Origin: Mus musculus | Taxonomy: Eukaryota; Chordata; Mammalia; Rodentia; Muridae | Length of the DNA stretch: 64,000 nt | Assembly: GCF_000001635.26 (NCBI RefSeq) | Contig: NC_000076.6 | Span: 103,798,250 to 103,862,249, forward strand | Direction of reading: 5' to 3' | Shown here: positions 1 through 9,722 of the stretch, one piece after another | How the letters are laid out: each line of letters opens with the position of its first letter | Position numbering within the stretch: position 1 is the stretch's first letter | Notes under the pieces: model-generated | What the model was told of the DNA's origin: nothing | The model's database searches: none | The model's input: only the letters and a program-made list of their open reading frames with translations | Translations under genes and position numbers: made by a program

Positions 1-187
1 CTGGATCAGGAGCCTCATTCTTGCAGCGTCTCACCAATCTCTCTGGCACCCAAAGAGGTTCCGTCTGGTCCTGTGGAAACACACAAACAGACCCTCTCGC
101 CCACATCAACACCTGATCTGGTCGATCCTCTCCAAATCTCCAGACAGAAGGTCCACCTACAGGTGGCTGCTGAGGAGGCATAGGGAG
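1..187 (-). pseudogene. Integrase C-terminal-domain-like segment, cut by window edge
   Basis: A frame offset from the gag-like one is open from an ATG near 187 to the window end. It reads VLMWARGSVCVFPQD, a short gap, then PLWVPERLVR. Betaretrovirus-class integrases end in a small SH3-like domain with this W.RG..CV.P....W.PERL.R pattern. Its closeness to the gag-like start implies loss of almost all of gag-pro-pol, although an env leader that reuses this coding sequence is an alternative. Confidence 0.6.
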
Positions 188-458
188 AGGACGCAGAAGC
201 TAATTCGCCTTCCTCCTCCGCCTCAGCTCTTTTATTTTGTCCTTTCTGTCCACCTGATAACACTGTGTCTCCTTTCTTTTTCCTTTTTCTTTTTAAGCCC
301 TTCTCTTTTTCCGACATACTTTCTTGTTGCTCTGTAAGGATTTTCTGACCTGTCTTGACTGCCTCTCCATTCAAACAGTAACAGAGTCCATATATCAGAA
401 CAAAAAAGACCAAAACTATCAGACCTACCCACAAAGGGTCAATGGGAGAAAAAAGCAT
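15..458 (-). pseudogene. Gag-like N-terminus of the ERVK provirus fused to unrelated frame
   Basis: This 147-codon frame starts at the first good ATG after the leader. Residues about 9-28 form a strongly hydrophobic, membrane-spanning-like segment (VGLIVLVFFVLIYGLCYCL), followed by a lysine- and arginine-rich stretch at about 50-63 (KEKGLKRKRKKKG). IAP Gag proteins are known to be directed to the ER by an N-terminal signal, which would fit, but I cannot confirm homology. After about residue 80 the frame overlaps an integrase-like reading in another frame, so it is not intact Gag. Any start codon use is inferred. Confidence 0.45.
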
Positions 459-507
459 AACTACACAGCGAGGATCTATTGATCACTACACTGAGGTTAT
501 CATAGTT

Positions 508-562
508 CCTTAACTTGTCCCCAAACCAGGAACCTTAACTTGTCCCAAAGCCAGGAACCTTA
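508..562 (-). repeat. 25-bp tandem repeat in ERVK leader
   Basis: The plus strand reads CCTTAACTTGTCCCC then AAACCAGGAA, followed by a second near-identical unit with CCCAAAGCCAGGAA. It adjoins the 73-bp duplication, so nearly the whole leader is built of direct repeats of different periods. Confidence 0.75.
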
Positions 563-564
563 TC

Positions 565-710
565 GTTACTTTGTGCCTCCTTCCTGGCAACTTTATACTT
601 GCCTCAATTTTATCCGAGGTCCTTCCTAAACTCCTGGGTTACTTTGTGCCTACTTCTTGGCAACTTTATGCTCACCTCTATTTTATCCGAGGTCCTTCCT
701 AAACTCCTGG
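565..710 (-). repeat. 73-bp tandem duplication in ERVK leader
   Basis: Two direct copies, 565-637 and 638-710, each begin GTTACTTTGTGCCT and end TTCCTAAACTCCTGG with only a few differences. They lie between the second splice-donor-like site and the gag-like start. Confidence 0.9.
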
Positions 711-792
711 GGTCGCAAGTTTCACTCACCATGAACTTACCCTGCCAGCAACCACTGACTGCTGAAAGTTCTGAACTTGGTGGGGGAGTCGG

Positions 793-930
793 TTCCCCGT
801 ACGGGCCACCAATTATCGCGCCCGCTCTCGACCAGCAAGAACGATGCGACCACCAGTCCTTCTAACAGCAGTTTATTCAGCAAACTTCAGTCTTCATCTC
901 TCTTCTTTCTCTTAAAAATATCCCCCTTTA
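793..930 (-). mobile_element. Second R-U5-like and PBS-like segment inside the ERVK leader
   Basis: On the minus strand, about 930-813 resembles the end of an LTR: AATAAA at 877-872, then CGTTCTTGCTGG and GCGGGCGCGATAA, paralleling CGTTCTTCCTGG and GGGCGCGCGTAACA of the true LTR. The next bases, TTGGTGGCCCGTACGGGGA (about 812-794), sit where a primer site would. A splice-donor-like CAGGGTAAGT follows at about 744-735. The order R-U5, PBS-like, donor is thus present twice in this leader. Recombination during reverse transcription between related elements is the likely origin; this is inference. Confidence 0.6.
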
Positions 931-961
931 ACCCGGGGATCAATCTGGGAGACTTACCAGT

Positions 962-1160
962 ACCGTTCCCCAGCTGAAGAGTTCTGAATCCACACCGGAT
1001 CCTTCTCAGCAGTCTGTTTTACGGGAACCTTTATTACCACCGTTCCCCAGCTGAAGAGTTCTGAATCCATGCTGGATCCTTCTCAGCAGTCTGTTTTACG
1101 GGAACCTTTATTAACCGCTCCTTCCCCGTGATGCAGTTCTGAATCCTCCCTGTAGCAGGG
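962..1160 (-). repeat. Tandem repeat of about 76 bp in ERVK leader (two full copies and a diverged third)
   Basis: Copies start at 962, 1039 and 1114, each opening ACCG.TCCCC and containing AGTTCTGAATCC; the first two share GGATCCTTCTCAGCAGTCTG and the following ACGGGAACCTTTATTA. Copies one and two are nearly identical. The third is diverged after its first 35 bases. The viral-sense end of copy one carries a splice-donor-like CTGGTAAGT at about 952-960. Confidence 0.8.
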
Positions 1161-1197
1161 GGTCTTCGCTCGTGCCTGAAGATGTTTCTTTTCCCGG

Positions 1198-1241
1198 GTT
1201 TTCTCGTCCCAGGTCTTCTCGTCCCAGGTCTTCTCGTCCCG
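1198..1241 (-). repeat. 15-bp tandem repeat in ERVK leader
   Basis: Three near-identical copies of a unit reading TCTTCTCGTCCCAGG on the plus strand lie just downstream of the primer site in the viral sense. They are part of an untranslated leader made largely of tandem repeats. Confidence 0.75.
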
Positions 1242-1254
1242 TCCCGAGTTTTTC

Positions 1255-1274
1255 TTCCCGGGTTTCAGGCACCA
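1255..1274 (-). promoter_or_regulatory. Retroviral primer-binding site, tRNA-Phe-like
   Basis: The minus strand reads TGGTGCCTGAAACCCGGGAA, two bases inside the LTR end. IAP-class elements prime with tRNA-Phe, whose complementary site is TGGTGCCGAAACCCGGGA. The copy here matches except for one extra T after the sixth to seventh base. Confidence 0.8.
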
Positions 1275-1276
1275 AC

Positions 1277-1664
1277 TGTTACGCGCGCCCAACTGGCCAG
1301 GAAGAACGACGCTGCTACAGGATCCTTCTGCACACATTTATTCAGTCCTGTTTCTTCTTGTTTATATCTCCCTTGTTTATATCTCTCCCTTGTTTATATC
1401 TCCCCCGAACCCTGGGCCTCTCACTCTTTTATACTCTCAGTTCCCATCCACGCACAGCAGGCCACGCCACCTCACCAGGCACGCAGCTTCAGCTAATCAG
1501 GGCAGCAGGGGCAAATCTCCACCAAATTGGATTCACCTGTATCCTGGTACACCTGCGCAGCACTCAAGATGTTTGTGTCTTATATGAGGAAGTCAGGTGC
1601 AAGTCATATGACTTAGCTGCAGTCTCTGGCGCCTTTGGGACTGCCGCCACACCCGCTCCCCACA
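1277..1664 (-). mobile_element. 5' LTR of the ERVK provirus
   Basis: On the minus strand this 388-bp unit begins TGTGGGGAGCGGG and ends GCGCGTAACA, giving the TG...CA ends of an LTR. A TATAAAA box lies at 1433-1427 and an AATAAA signal at 1342-1337, defining U3, R and U5 in the expected order. Between them a unit TTGTTTATATCTCCC (plus-strand reading, 1359-1405) occurs three times. The primer site follows two bases beyond the CA end, so this is the 5' LTR. The outer end abuts L1 3' UTR sequence at 1665, so the provirus inserted into an existing L1. Confidence 0.85.
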
Positions 1665-2488
1665 CCTGTAGGTCCTTGGTTATTTTCTCTAACTCCTTCT
1701 TTACGTGCCCTGTGTTCCATCCAATAGATGACTGTGAGCATCCACTTCTGTATTTGCCTGGCACTGGCATAGCCTCACAAGAGATAGCTATATCAGGGTC
1801 CTGTCAGCAAATTCTTGCTGGCATATGCAATAGTATCTAATAGTGGTTGTACATGGGATGGTTCCCCTGGTAGGGCAGTCTCTGGATAGTCCTTTCTTCT
1901 GTCTCAGCTCTGAACTTTGTCTTTGTAACTCCTTTCATGGGTATTTTGTTCCCAATTCTAAGAAGGAACGAAGTATCCACATTTTAGTCCTCCTTCTTCT
2001 TGAGTTTCATGTGTTTTGCAAATTGTATCTTTGGCAGTCTAAGTTTCTGGGCTAATATCCACTTATCAGTGAGTGCATATCATGTGTGTTCTTTTGTGAT
2101 TGGGTTACCTCACTCAGGTTGATATCCTCCAGATCCACCCATTTTCCTAAGAATTTCATAAATCCATTGTTTTAAATTGCTGAGTAGTACTCCATTGTGT
2201 ACATGTACCACATTTTCTGTATCCATTCCTCCGTTGAGGGACATCTGGGTTCTTTCCAACTTCTGGCTATTATAAATAAAACTGCTATGAACATAGTGGA
2301 GCATGTGTCCTTATTACAAGTTGGAACATCTTCTGGGTATATGCCCAGGAGAGGTATTGCTGGATCGTCCGGTAGTACTATGTCCAATTTTCAGAGGAAG
2401 CACCAGACTGATTTCCAGAGTGGTTGTACAAGCTTGCAATCCCACCAACAATGGAGGAGTGTTCCTTTTTCTCCACATCTTTACCAGC
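1665..2488 (-). mobile_element. L1 3' part: end of ORF2 and 3' UTR, interrupted by the ERVK LTR
   Basis: The minus strand holds the end of L1 ORF2 followed by murid L1 3' UTR. The 3' UTR stops abruptly at the LTR without a poly(A) tail, so its remainder lies beyond the provirus. The plus-strand CCTGTA at 1665-1670 is the expected six-base target duplication to look for on the far side of the provirus. The element's 5' portion is inverted at 2489-2954. Confidence 0.88.
2052..2488 (-). pseudogene. L1 ORF2 C-terminus remnant
   Basis: The frame contains DPAIPLLGIYPEDVPT, KDTCSTMF and IQKMWYMYTMEYYSAI, diagnostic of the ORF2p C-terminal region after the reverse transcriptase. The reading shifts frame near 2170, and the ORF2 stop (SLISGY then TAG at 2054-2052) is recognisable. 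Only the last 140 or so codons remain, so no activity is possible. Confidence 0.88.
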
Positions 2489-2954
2489 TGAACAGAGCAA
2501 TGGCTTGTGCTGTAAGATCGGGAATCAACAAATGGGACCTCATAAAATTACAAAGCTTCTGTAAGGCAAAAGACACTGTCAATAAGACAAAAAGGACACC
2601 AACAGATTGGGAAAGGATCTTTACCAATCTAAAATCAGATAGGGGATTAATATATATATGGAACTTAAGAAGATGGACTCTAGAAAATCAAATAACCCTA
2701 TTAAAAAATGTGGTACAGAGCTAAACAAAGAACTCTCAACTGAATAATACCAAATGGCTGAGAAGCACCTGAGAAAATAAATATTCAACATCCTTAATCA
2801 TCAGGGAAATGCAAATCAAAACAACCCTAAGATTCCACCTCACACCAGTCAGAATGGCTAAGATCAAAAATTCAGGTGACAGCAGATGCTGGCAATCATG
2901 TGAAGAAAAAGGAACACTCTATCTTCATTGTTAGTGGGATTGCAAGCTGGCAAA
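2489..2954 (+). mobile_element. Inverted 5' portion of the same L1 (ORF2 interior)
   Basis: The plus strand reads L1 ORF2 sense sequence: a part matching GACCTCATAAAATTACAAAG, DWERIFTNLKS in translation, then the region containing CAAATCAAAACAACCCTAAG, ending at GATTGCAAGCTGG. It meets the minus-strand 3' part head to head at 2488/2489, the pattern left by twin priming. About 70 bases of ORF2 occur in both arms (2872-2954 versus the complement of 2420-2488). Confidence 0.85.
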
Positions 2955-5230
2955 CTCCTCTTTAATTGCACACATTCTCAAATAATACAAAAACCAATGT
3001 CTATGAGTCTTTATACATTGAGTTTAACTTTAGATGTTATATATTATAGACAGTACAAATAATAATGATTGTTCTCTTTATTTCATAAAATCTCATAAAT
3101 AGTACAGTTTTGATATTGGATAAATTAATACTTTTCTAGATTTTTGTTCTTTGGGTATCTTGTTTGCCAAGTTTCTTAAATTGGCAGTTCCTGGATTAAC
3201 ATAAATAATATAACTTCCAATGTCTGTCACTTCCTGAGTATGTGAGACAATTAAAGTTCAACTTACATTTGACTTTAATAATACGTTTTTTTTTCTCTTG
3301 TCAAACTAACTTAGAGAAACGATTTTGATTTTCAATGGAAAGTGAAAATGGTCACAATTGAAAACAAAAAAAAAGCAAAAAAGGACAGTAAAATGTATAG
3401 GACTGAAAAAATAACTTGGTTGCTTTTAGCGGCAGTTTTCATTTGTGATTATTTAATTCACCTTCAAGGAACTTTCCAGGCATCCTAAGTTCTAACTAAA
3501 GGTTCTTTATCGTTTTCCCACTAAGTAGACTGGAAAGGCTTGTGTGAATTGATCTTAATCATCAAGAAACAACATTATTTAATTATGTAATAGCATTGTT
3601 CATTTACTCAGCAAATTATTTACTTAACAATCCCTATCAGCCCCTTCCTCTGTATTTGTCCCTAGTTTAGGCTCTGATCATTGAGTGGTAAGATCAACAT
3701 TTACAAAGTGGAACATGGACTTCATGGTATTTACTTTAATCACTGCAGCAATGGGACTACTTTTCAAATTCAGCATTGAAAGAGGTGAATTCTCTCCAAT
3801 CAAATGTCCTCATTGAAAAGATCTTATTATCTCCAATAGAATATATGAATTATACATTCATATTATCTCCAATACAATATATGACGTTCCTTTTAATTTT
3901 TCTTCCAAACTCTTTTATGTCAAGTCTAAATTACCTTATTTCTATAGTTAATTATTACTCTTGGTAATATTAAATAATATATCAATGATATTGAGAAAAA
4001 ATTGTGACTTTCCATATATTTATGAAATATAATTAGGACAGAAATTTTTGTCTGTCTCTAGCTTCTACTATCATCCATATATCATTCTTAGAAGAAAAAG
4101 AGACAATGAATAGAAAATTATAGTGATCAATTGAAATAATAGTATCATAATTGAATTTTTATGTTATACTAGACAGAATTATTGCATTGTTAAAACATAC
4201 ATAATTATATTCCATAAATTTAAATCACAGAATTATAGAATTAATACTGCTTTGTAGTTTATAATCTTATTACTTTTTTACAAATGCATGTATTAGATGG
4301 TATATATACACATATATGTATTCATATACACCCATGTGTGAAAGAATAATGAAGATTTCATGGATTTGAGTTGGAGTGGTAAAACATGAAGAGTTGAAAA
4401 AAATGAATGGTGAAAATAATAAAAATACATTTCTCATGTAAGAAATTCTCAAAAAATAATAGATGAGTTGTTTTAAACTATGACCTAGTCAGAAAAACCG
4501 ACGAATATGACCAAAGCATGTGTAAATATATTTTGAATCTGAGTCTTATTTCTAGGAGCATGAAGCTAGGAGGAAGAACCAGAGATATATTTTACAATTG
4601 TGTGTGTGTGTGTGTGTGTGTATAAAGAAAACTACTGTGATCTTTACAAAGATATTTTTAAACTACTGAAGATATTTTTAAAATATATGTATTATTTTGA
4701 AGAGTTGAAGTACAAATGAATTAATAAATTGTACAGTGTTCATATAAGAGATATTGCATTTTAATATTTAGAGTCTGGGTTCTACTTGTTTATTTTTCCT
4801 GATGCATATCAAGAGTGGTACTAGAATGACTTAGAAGTAACTCAACAACAAATATGCACCATTGGCATGATATATATATATATTTTTTTCAATCTTTAAA
4901 TACTTGCAAAATTTTCCTGTGACTGTAGCTCCACTCTTGAATAGACACATTGTTTCAATTAAAACAGAAAACTTATTTTTAATTTACATTTACTTTTAAA
5001 TATTAAGTAAATTTTTCTGTATCTAAACAAATCTAATAGTTACAATATACTTGAATTAGAATACTTATGTTTAAAACCGACAGGTCTGTGATTTTAGAGT
5101 TTTCTCTAAATGAATCATTAGTTCAACCGAATGGAAAATAATTAAATTTACAGCACTTAATTTAGATAAATGCGCAGTCATTTAGCATTCCTTTAACTAA
5201 CAAAAATAACATAAAATGAATTCAGAAGAC
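2955..5230. other. AT-rich unique-looking DNA
   Basis: No gene or confident repeat is seen. It contains a (TG)n run at 4599-4621 and a short (TA)n run near 4870. Short frames here have no recognisable product. Confidence 0.6.
4599..4621. repeat. (TG)n microsatellite
   Basis: About 11 uninterrupted TG units. Confidence 0.95.
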
Positions 5231-5231
5231 T

Positions 5232-5440
5232 AGAGGGATTGGTAAGTGATTAAGAGCATTTTTTTTGTTGTTGTTGTTATTATTATACCAAACCTAGGTT
5301 CAGTTTATATTAAATGTACATGGCTCACAACTACCCACTCACTCCAGTTCCAAGAGTGTCCAAGACCTTCTGGTCTCTACAGGCACTTGACACATATGTA
5401 GTGTATATAATGTACACATTGCATCAAAATAATAGGTGTC
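5232..5440 (+). mobile_element. Diverged SINE, B2/B3-like
   Basis: It opens with a tRNA-derived part resembling B2/B3 (GGTAAGTGATTAAGAGCA), then CATGGCTCACAACTACCCA and ACTCCAGTTCCAAG, in B3 order. A T/G-rich stretch at 5260-5285 interrupts it. Confidence 0.65.
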
Positions 5441-6470
5441 TACATATTTGTATCAAAATAATGAGTAACTGCTTTTAGTCTAAAATTTAGTCAGTGTTTA
5501 AGCAACAGTAATTTTTGATGCTTCACATCTATACTTTTATTTTACATTGGTTGCAATGTACTCATTTTCATATTAAACCTATAAATATAATCATATTCTT
5601 AAAAAGTACTTCAAAGAGATTTGCCCTTAAACCTCTAGATGCCTTTCATCTAAATTGGATCTATAAGTTGGATACAAGGTTAATCACAACTGTGTCCTGT
5701 AATTCTACAGTAATATAGCTAGATTCTAATATCAATTTAGCTTAACAAATGGCTCTTTGCATCATCACTTTGCAAATCTGAACCAATACTAATGTTCACT
5801 GATAGCTGAGGAAACTAGCTTCTGCGTAAGTGAAAAATGTCTTCTGGGCTATGTTTAGTAAAGACGTTTGCAAAGGCTGAAGGGTTGATATTAGCTGGGT
5901 CATGACGGTCATAGGTATAAATGCATCTGCATCAGTCTCGGGTATACAAGCAAAGTTATGTTGTATTTATTTCTCTTCTTCTTTATCTTATACTTGGACC
6001 TTCATCTTATTTTACTCTTTTTTAAAAAATAGCCATCTCACATATATTTGCTTTTGGTGACTCTAAGGCATTTGGTAATTTGTGCATGCTTTTGTGTTTA
6101 TCCCTCCGACATTGCTTGTTTTCCCCAGGGGAGGTGCTGGCTTTTCAACTATTGCTATACTGCCATATAGGCACAATGTAGACTAAATAAAAAATTAAGT
6201 CATTTTTTGTGTTTTTAGTAAAAACAGAAAAATATTATTTAGAAGGAAAATGCTCAGGATTCAAAGAATGATCTTTTTATTGCCTGTTTTAGAATTAACT
6301 AGCTTAAGCAAAACTTCTTCATTATATTAGTTACTATACCATATTAGGTACACTTATGACATATTAATCACTCAGATACATAAGGAGAGATGGCAATAAT
6401 TGCTGTAATTTATTTTTGCTTCATCATGTTCATGAAGTGTGCTAAATCAATGATCCTATGAAGAAAGTAA
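5441..6470. other. AT-rich unique-looking DNA
   Basis: Nothing recognisable. The 67-codon frame at 5515-5718 shows no known motif. Confidence 0.55.
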
Positions 6471-6588
6471 TATTTTTTGCTTTGTTTTGTTTTTCAAGAC
6501 AGGGTTTCTCTGTGTATAGCCCTGACTGTCCTGGAACTCACTTTGTAGACCAGGCTGGCCTCGAACTCCGAAATCTGCCTGCCTCTGA
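6471..6588 (-). mobile_element. B1 SINE, 5'-truncated
   Basis: The plus strand reads the complement of B1: T-rich tail, CAAGACAGGGTTTCTCTGTG, CTGTCCTGGAACTCA and GTAGACCAGGCTGGCC, stopping at about GCCTGCCTCTG. The 5' promoter part is missing. Confidence 0.92.
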
Positions 6589-8012
6589 ATGTGATCATTA
6601 AGACATAAAAGGGAAAAATGTATTTTCATAACCTATAAAGTAGTTAAACATAGAACCATATTGCCAATATGTCTGATTTTAGAACCTCGTTTTGTATTGA
6701 CCATCACCCCTGAATTTTGCAGATTTTTCCTGACAAATGTTAATATCTTGTGTATATTCTCCTTCATCAACAACCAAGTTGCTATTCTTTTTCTAGTATG
6801 TTGATTATATTCATTACAATGACATTTGTATTTATTGTTACAATATTTATCATGTTTTATTATATCAACAATGCCAATGTGAATACTACCAAATAATATT
6901 GTGATATCTGAAGATAGGAATATGCTCCGGAATATAGCCAACTGTATGTTATAAGATGAAACGGAAATGTCTGCTTGTTGTCCAGATGCATCCCTGTACA
7001 AAGGAACCCTTTGAAGTGTAAGATTAGAAACAAAAACATGCACAGTAAATACAGTGTCATTCAAGTGGTTAATGTTTAGTTTTTTTCAATTAATGATTTC
7101 CATGTTAGAGAAGACCCACAGCATTGCTTGGCTTATTTAAATTGTGCCAAAAACTAAAGAACGGTTTTCCTAGCTCTGGTTTCATTAGGATCTACATTGC
7201 AAGAAAATGCTTTGGTTTGTCATGGTGTCAGAGTGTTGTTTATGAAAGGAAGTTGTTATGATCTTTGCTCCTGGTACAACTTTGCAATCTACATAATTGG
7301 TAAGATAACAGGAAATGCTTTCTATCATGAGTAAGATTTTTTGTTCATGTTGATGAAAAAAAACATTTTAAGTTTTAGTCTCCTGCACACCTTAGATGAT
7401 AGAAATAAGATGCATAACATAATGTTAAGTTGCAATAGAATGTTTTCAAGGTTACAAAAATCAAAATAGCTGTTGCTGTCCATTCTGCTGATTTAAAGGT
7501 TCTATAAAATGTTGATGTAACTAAAACCCTGCAGACTTCACATTTACCTGTGTTGAGTTCAGTCTCCATTGCTAATACTGATATTTGTGACACTCCTTAA
7601 CTTAAGAAAAAGTGTTTTTCTGGTTTTCATAAGACTTTCTTCTTTCTGGTGACTTCCAGCTCAGTTTGGTTCCTGTCAGAGTGCAAGAAAATGAATAGCA
7701 GGAATAAATGAGTGAAGAATCTAAGACCACAAACAACTGCATGAAGTCTGCCCTCCTCTCAAGCAGCAGCCAGCTGACCTGCTTTATGAAAAGACAATGT
7801 GTATCTTTGTCACAGTCATTCCAGTATAGCCTTCATTGTGAGTAGTAACACAGTAAGCTGTGTCTTCTGTGATATAAAAAAATGAGAATGGAGAAGTAGG
7901 AATTGAGGTTTAACAGATAGCAAGAAGTCAGGTTTCCATGTAGCTTAATTGTTTAAAATTCACTGAAAGGACATAAGTTCAGAAGTAAAAACACTTTTCC
8001 TGTAAAAAGAAC
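6589..8012. other. Unique-looking DNA, no gene supported
   Basis: A 143-codon minus-strand frame at 6633-7064 is the longest outside repeats in this stretch, but it has no recognisable domain and is overlapped by another long frame on the same strand. I treat it as chance. Confidence 0.5.
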
Positions 8013-8436
8013 GTGGGTCCTTTCAGTGAATCTTGCTAGTGTATGCAATGGTGTCAGCGTTTAGAGGCTGATTATGGGATGGATCCCTGGATATGGCTGT
8101 CTCTAGATGGTCCATCATTTTGTCTCACCTCCAAACTTTGTCTCTGTAACTCCTTTCACGGGAGTTATGTTCCCAATTCTAAGAAGGGGCAAAGTGTCCA
8201 AATTTGTTCTTCATTCTTCTTGAGTTTCATGTGGTTTGCAATCTCTATCTTATATCTTGGGTATTCTAAGTTTCTGGGCTAATATCCACTTATCAATGAG
8301 TACATATCATTTGAGTTCTTTTGTGATTGGGTTACCTCACTCAGAATGATGCCCTCCAGGTCCAACTATTTGCCTAAGAATTTCATAAATTTATTCTTTT
8401 TAATAGCTATTTAATATTCTTTTTAATAGCTCCCCG
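8013..8436 (-). mobile_element. L1 fragment: end of ORF2 and start of 3' UTR
   Basis: Complement of the murid L1 segment across the ORF2 stop (TAG at 8281-8279, preceded by the codons for GY). Landmarks are TTCCCAATTCTAAGAAGG and TCTGGGCTAATATCCACTTA. Both ends are cut: no poly(A) tail, no upstream ORF2. Confidence 0.9.
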
Positions 8437-8990
8437 GTACATGATTGTTGTAGTATCCAATTAACTCTACTCAAATCAACCCAGGAGTGTTAAGTGAATC
8501 CCTTGCTACCTAGCCTTATATTTTAATATGCTTTAAACAGCTAAATTTTTGGGTCACTTCCAAACCTCCATGCTGATAACACACTCTCTTTAATATTCCT
8601 GAGTTATTACTTACTAAAACCTATATTCCATCTTGCTGTTCTGGACTCAGACCCATGAACCTTTCTGATTGAGTTTCCCAGCACCTATATCACTAATATA
8701 TTCTCTGTCACTTATCTCTCAGGCCTAGCATCTACTTCTTTCAAGTCATGGTAACCCTCCTTCTTCCTGCTCCTTCCTCAATCCCTTGCCTGGTAATCCA
8801 AGTCCCACCCCTATCTCACTGACCATCCACTAGCCAATGATAACTTTATTTACCAATCAAACCAAGTGGGGGCAGTGTCCCTCAGCATCTTACATGCAGA
8901 TGTGCAGATTCTTGTGCAATTTTCTAGACCAAAATAGCATAATACATACAGCATTAGGCCAAATCCACAACATAAGATGAAAGGTCAAAG
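8437..8990 (+). repeat. Old dispersed rodent repeat, family not resolved (copy A)
   Basis: Pyrimidine-rich sequence with CTAGCCAATGATAACTTTAT and TACCAATCAAACCAAG. A similar block (CCAATTGGCT-like, then CTTTATT.ACCAAT) appears at 13240-13290 and 62530-62580. I read these as copies of one repeat, possibly an Lx-type 3' UTR or LTR, but cannot name it. Confidence 0.4.
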
Positions 8991-9640
8991 CTGTTTAGAT
9001 TTGCATTTTTCTAGTGGCTAAAGAGTTGAGTATTTCAAGTGTTTGTTACGAGACGAGTTTTTTTTCTCTATCTACTGAGATGTTAGTCATTTATTTGTAA
9101 CAAATGACACCCCTTTTATGTAACCACAAAGTGGCTATTACCAAATGTACAGTTATATACTATACTCAGAAATGTTATTCCTACCAAAATAACAGGAATT
9201 TCTTTTTGGACAAAGAAAGGTTATATTACTTGTTCAGTGTCACACAAATTGTCAATGCTCATGGCCAAACTTAATCTAATTTCATGAGTGTTCTGTAACC
9301 AGCGCCATTTGCTTAGCCAAATGGCTGAGCCAAACAGATGCACTGCTTAACAGTCTATTTTTGAAATAATAAATATTCTGTGCCAAAATTTAGATAATGG
9401 TACTCTAAATAAACTTGAATAGAGACGGGAATATAGTGCTATTTATGTTATTCATAAGTAAATAATTACTTTTTTCTACTTAGATTAGTCTTTGTGGAAC
9501 ATGAATATTTTTGTTTCTATTTATTCTAATATCATTCTGTTTCAAAAGTAAATGATCTCCATCAACAAAAACAAATCTCTGTTTCAAATTTTGCTTCTGG
9601 ATGCAGTTTATAATATACTTTGAAATGAAAAAGATAGGTT
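8991..9640. other. Unassigned AT-rich DNA
   Basis: The first 110 bases faintly resemble antisense L1 ORF2 (GATTTGCATTTTTCTAGTGG). No gene is seen. Confidence 0.35.
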
Positions 9641-9641
9641 A

Positions 9642-9722
9642 TGTCTTAGTTACTGCTCCAGTGCTATGAAGACACATCATGATCAATGCAACTATTATAA
9701 AAGGAAGCTTTAATTGGGGGCA
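9642..9722 (+). mobile_element. URR1-like rodent repeat (hAT-Charlie type), left part
   Basis: It starts TGTCTTAGTTACTGC, with ATGAAGACACATCATGATCA and TTTAATTGGGGG, the start of a common rodent non-autonomous repeat I know as URR1. It is interrupted by an L1 and resumes at 10398 in exact register. Confidence 0.75.

Larger units (their letters stand above)
1..1276 (-). mobile_element. Internal and leader region of a class II (ERVK, IAP-like) endogenous retrovirus, incomplete
   Basis: Read on the minus strand, this runs away from the LTR at 1277-1664: primer-binding site, a long repeat-rich leader, a gag-like start near 458, then a segment resembling the end of integrase that runs off the window edge. 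The PBS next to an LTR ending in CA fixes orientation and class. Most of gag, protease and pol is absent between the gag-like start and the integrase-like tail, so this is a deleted, non-autonomous copy. The 3' LTR lies outside the window. The RLTR10/IAP-type family name is a guess; the ERVK class is firmer. Confidence 0.8.

Noticed and set aside
508..1160. Regularly spaced direct repeats, considered as a CRISPR-like array
   Set aside because: The repeats are contiguous without unique spacers, of mixed periods, and sit in a retroviral leader of a mammalian genome.
1172..1840. 222-codon plus-strand frame
   Set aside because: It is antisense to the ERVK leader and LTR and continues into L1 3' UTR; no known protein.
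2197..2724. 175-codon plus-strand frame spanning the L1 inversion
   Set aside because: Chance join of antisense L1 ORF2 and sense L1 ORF2; no single coding origin.
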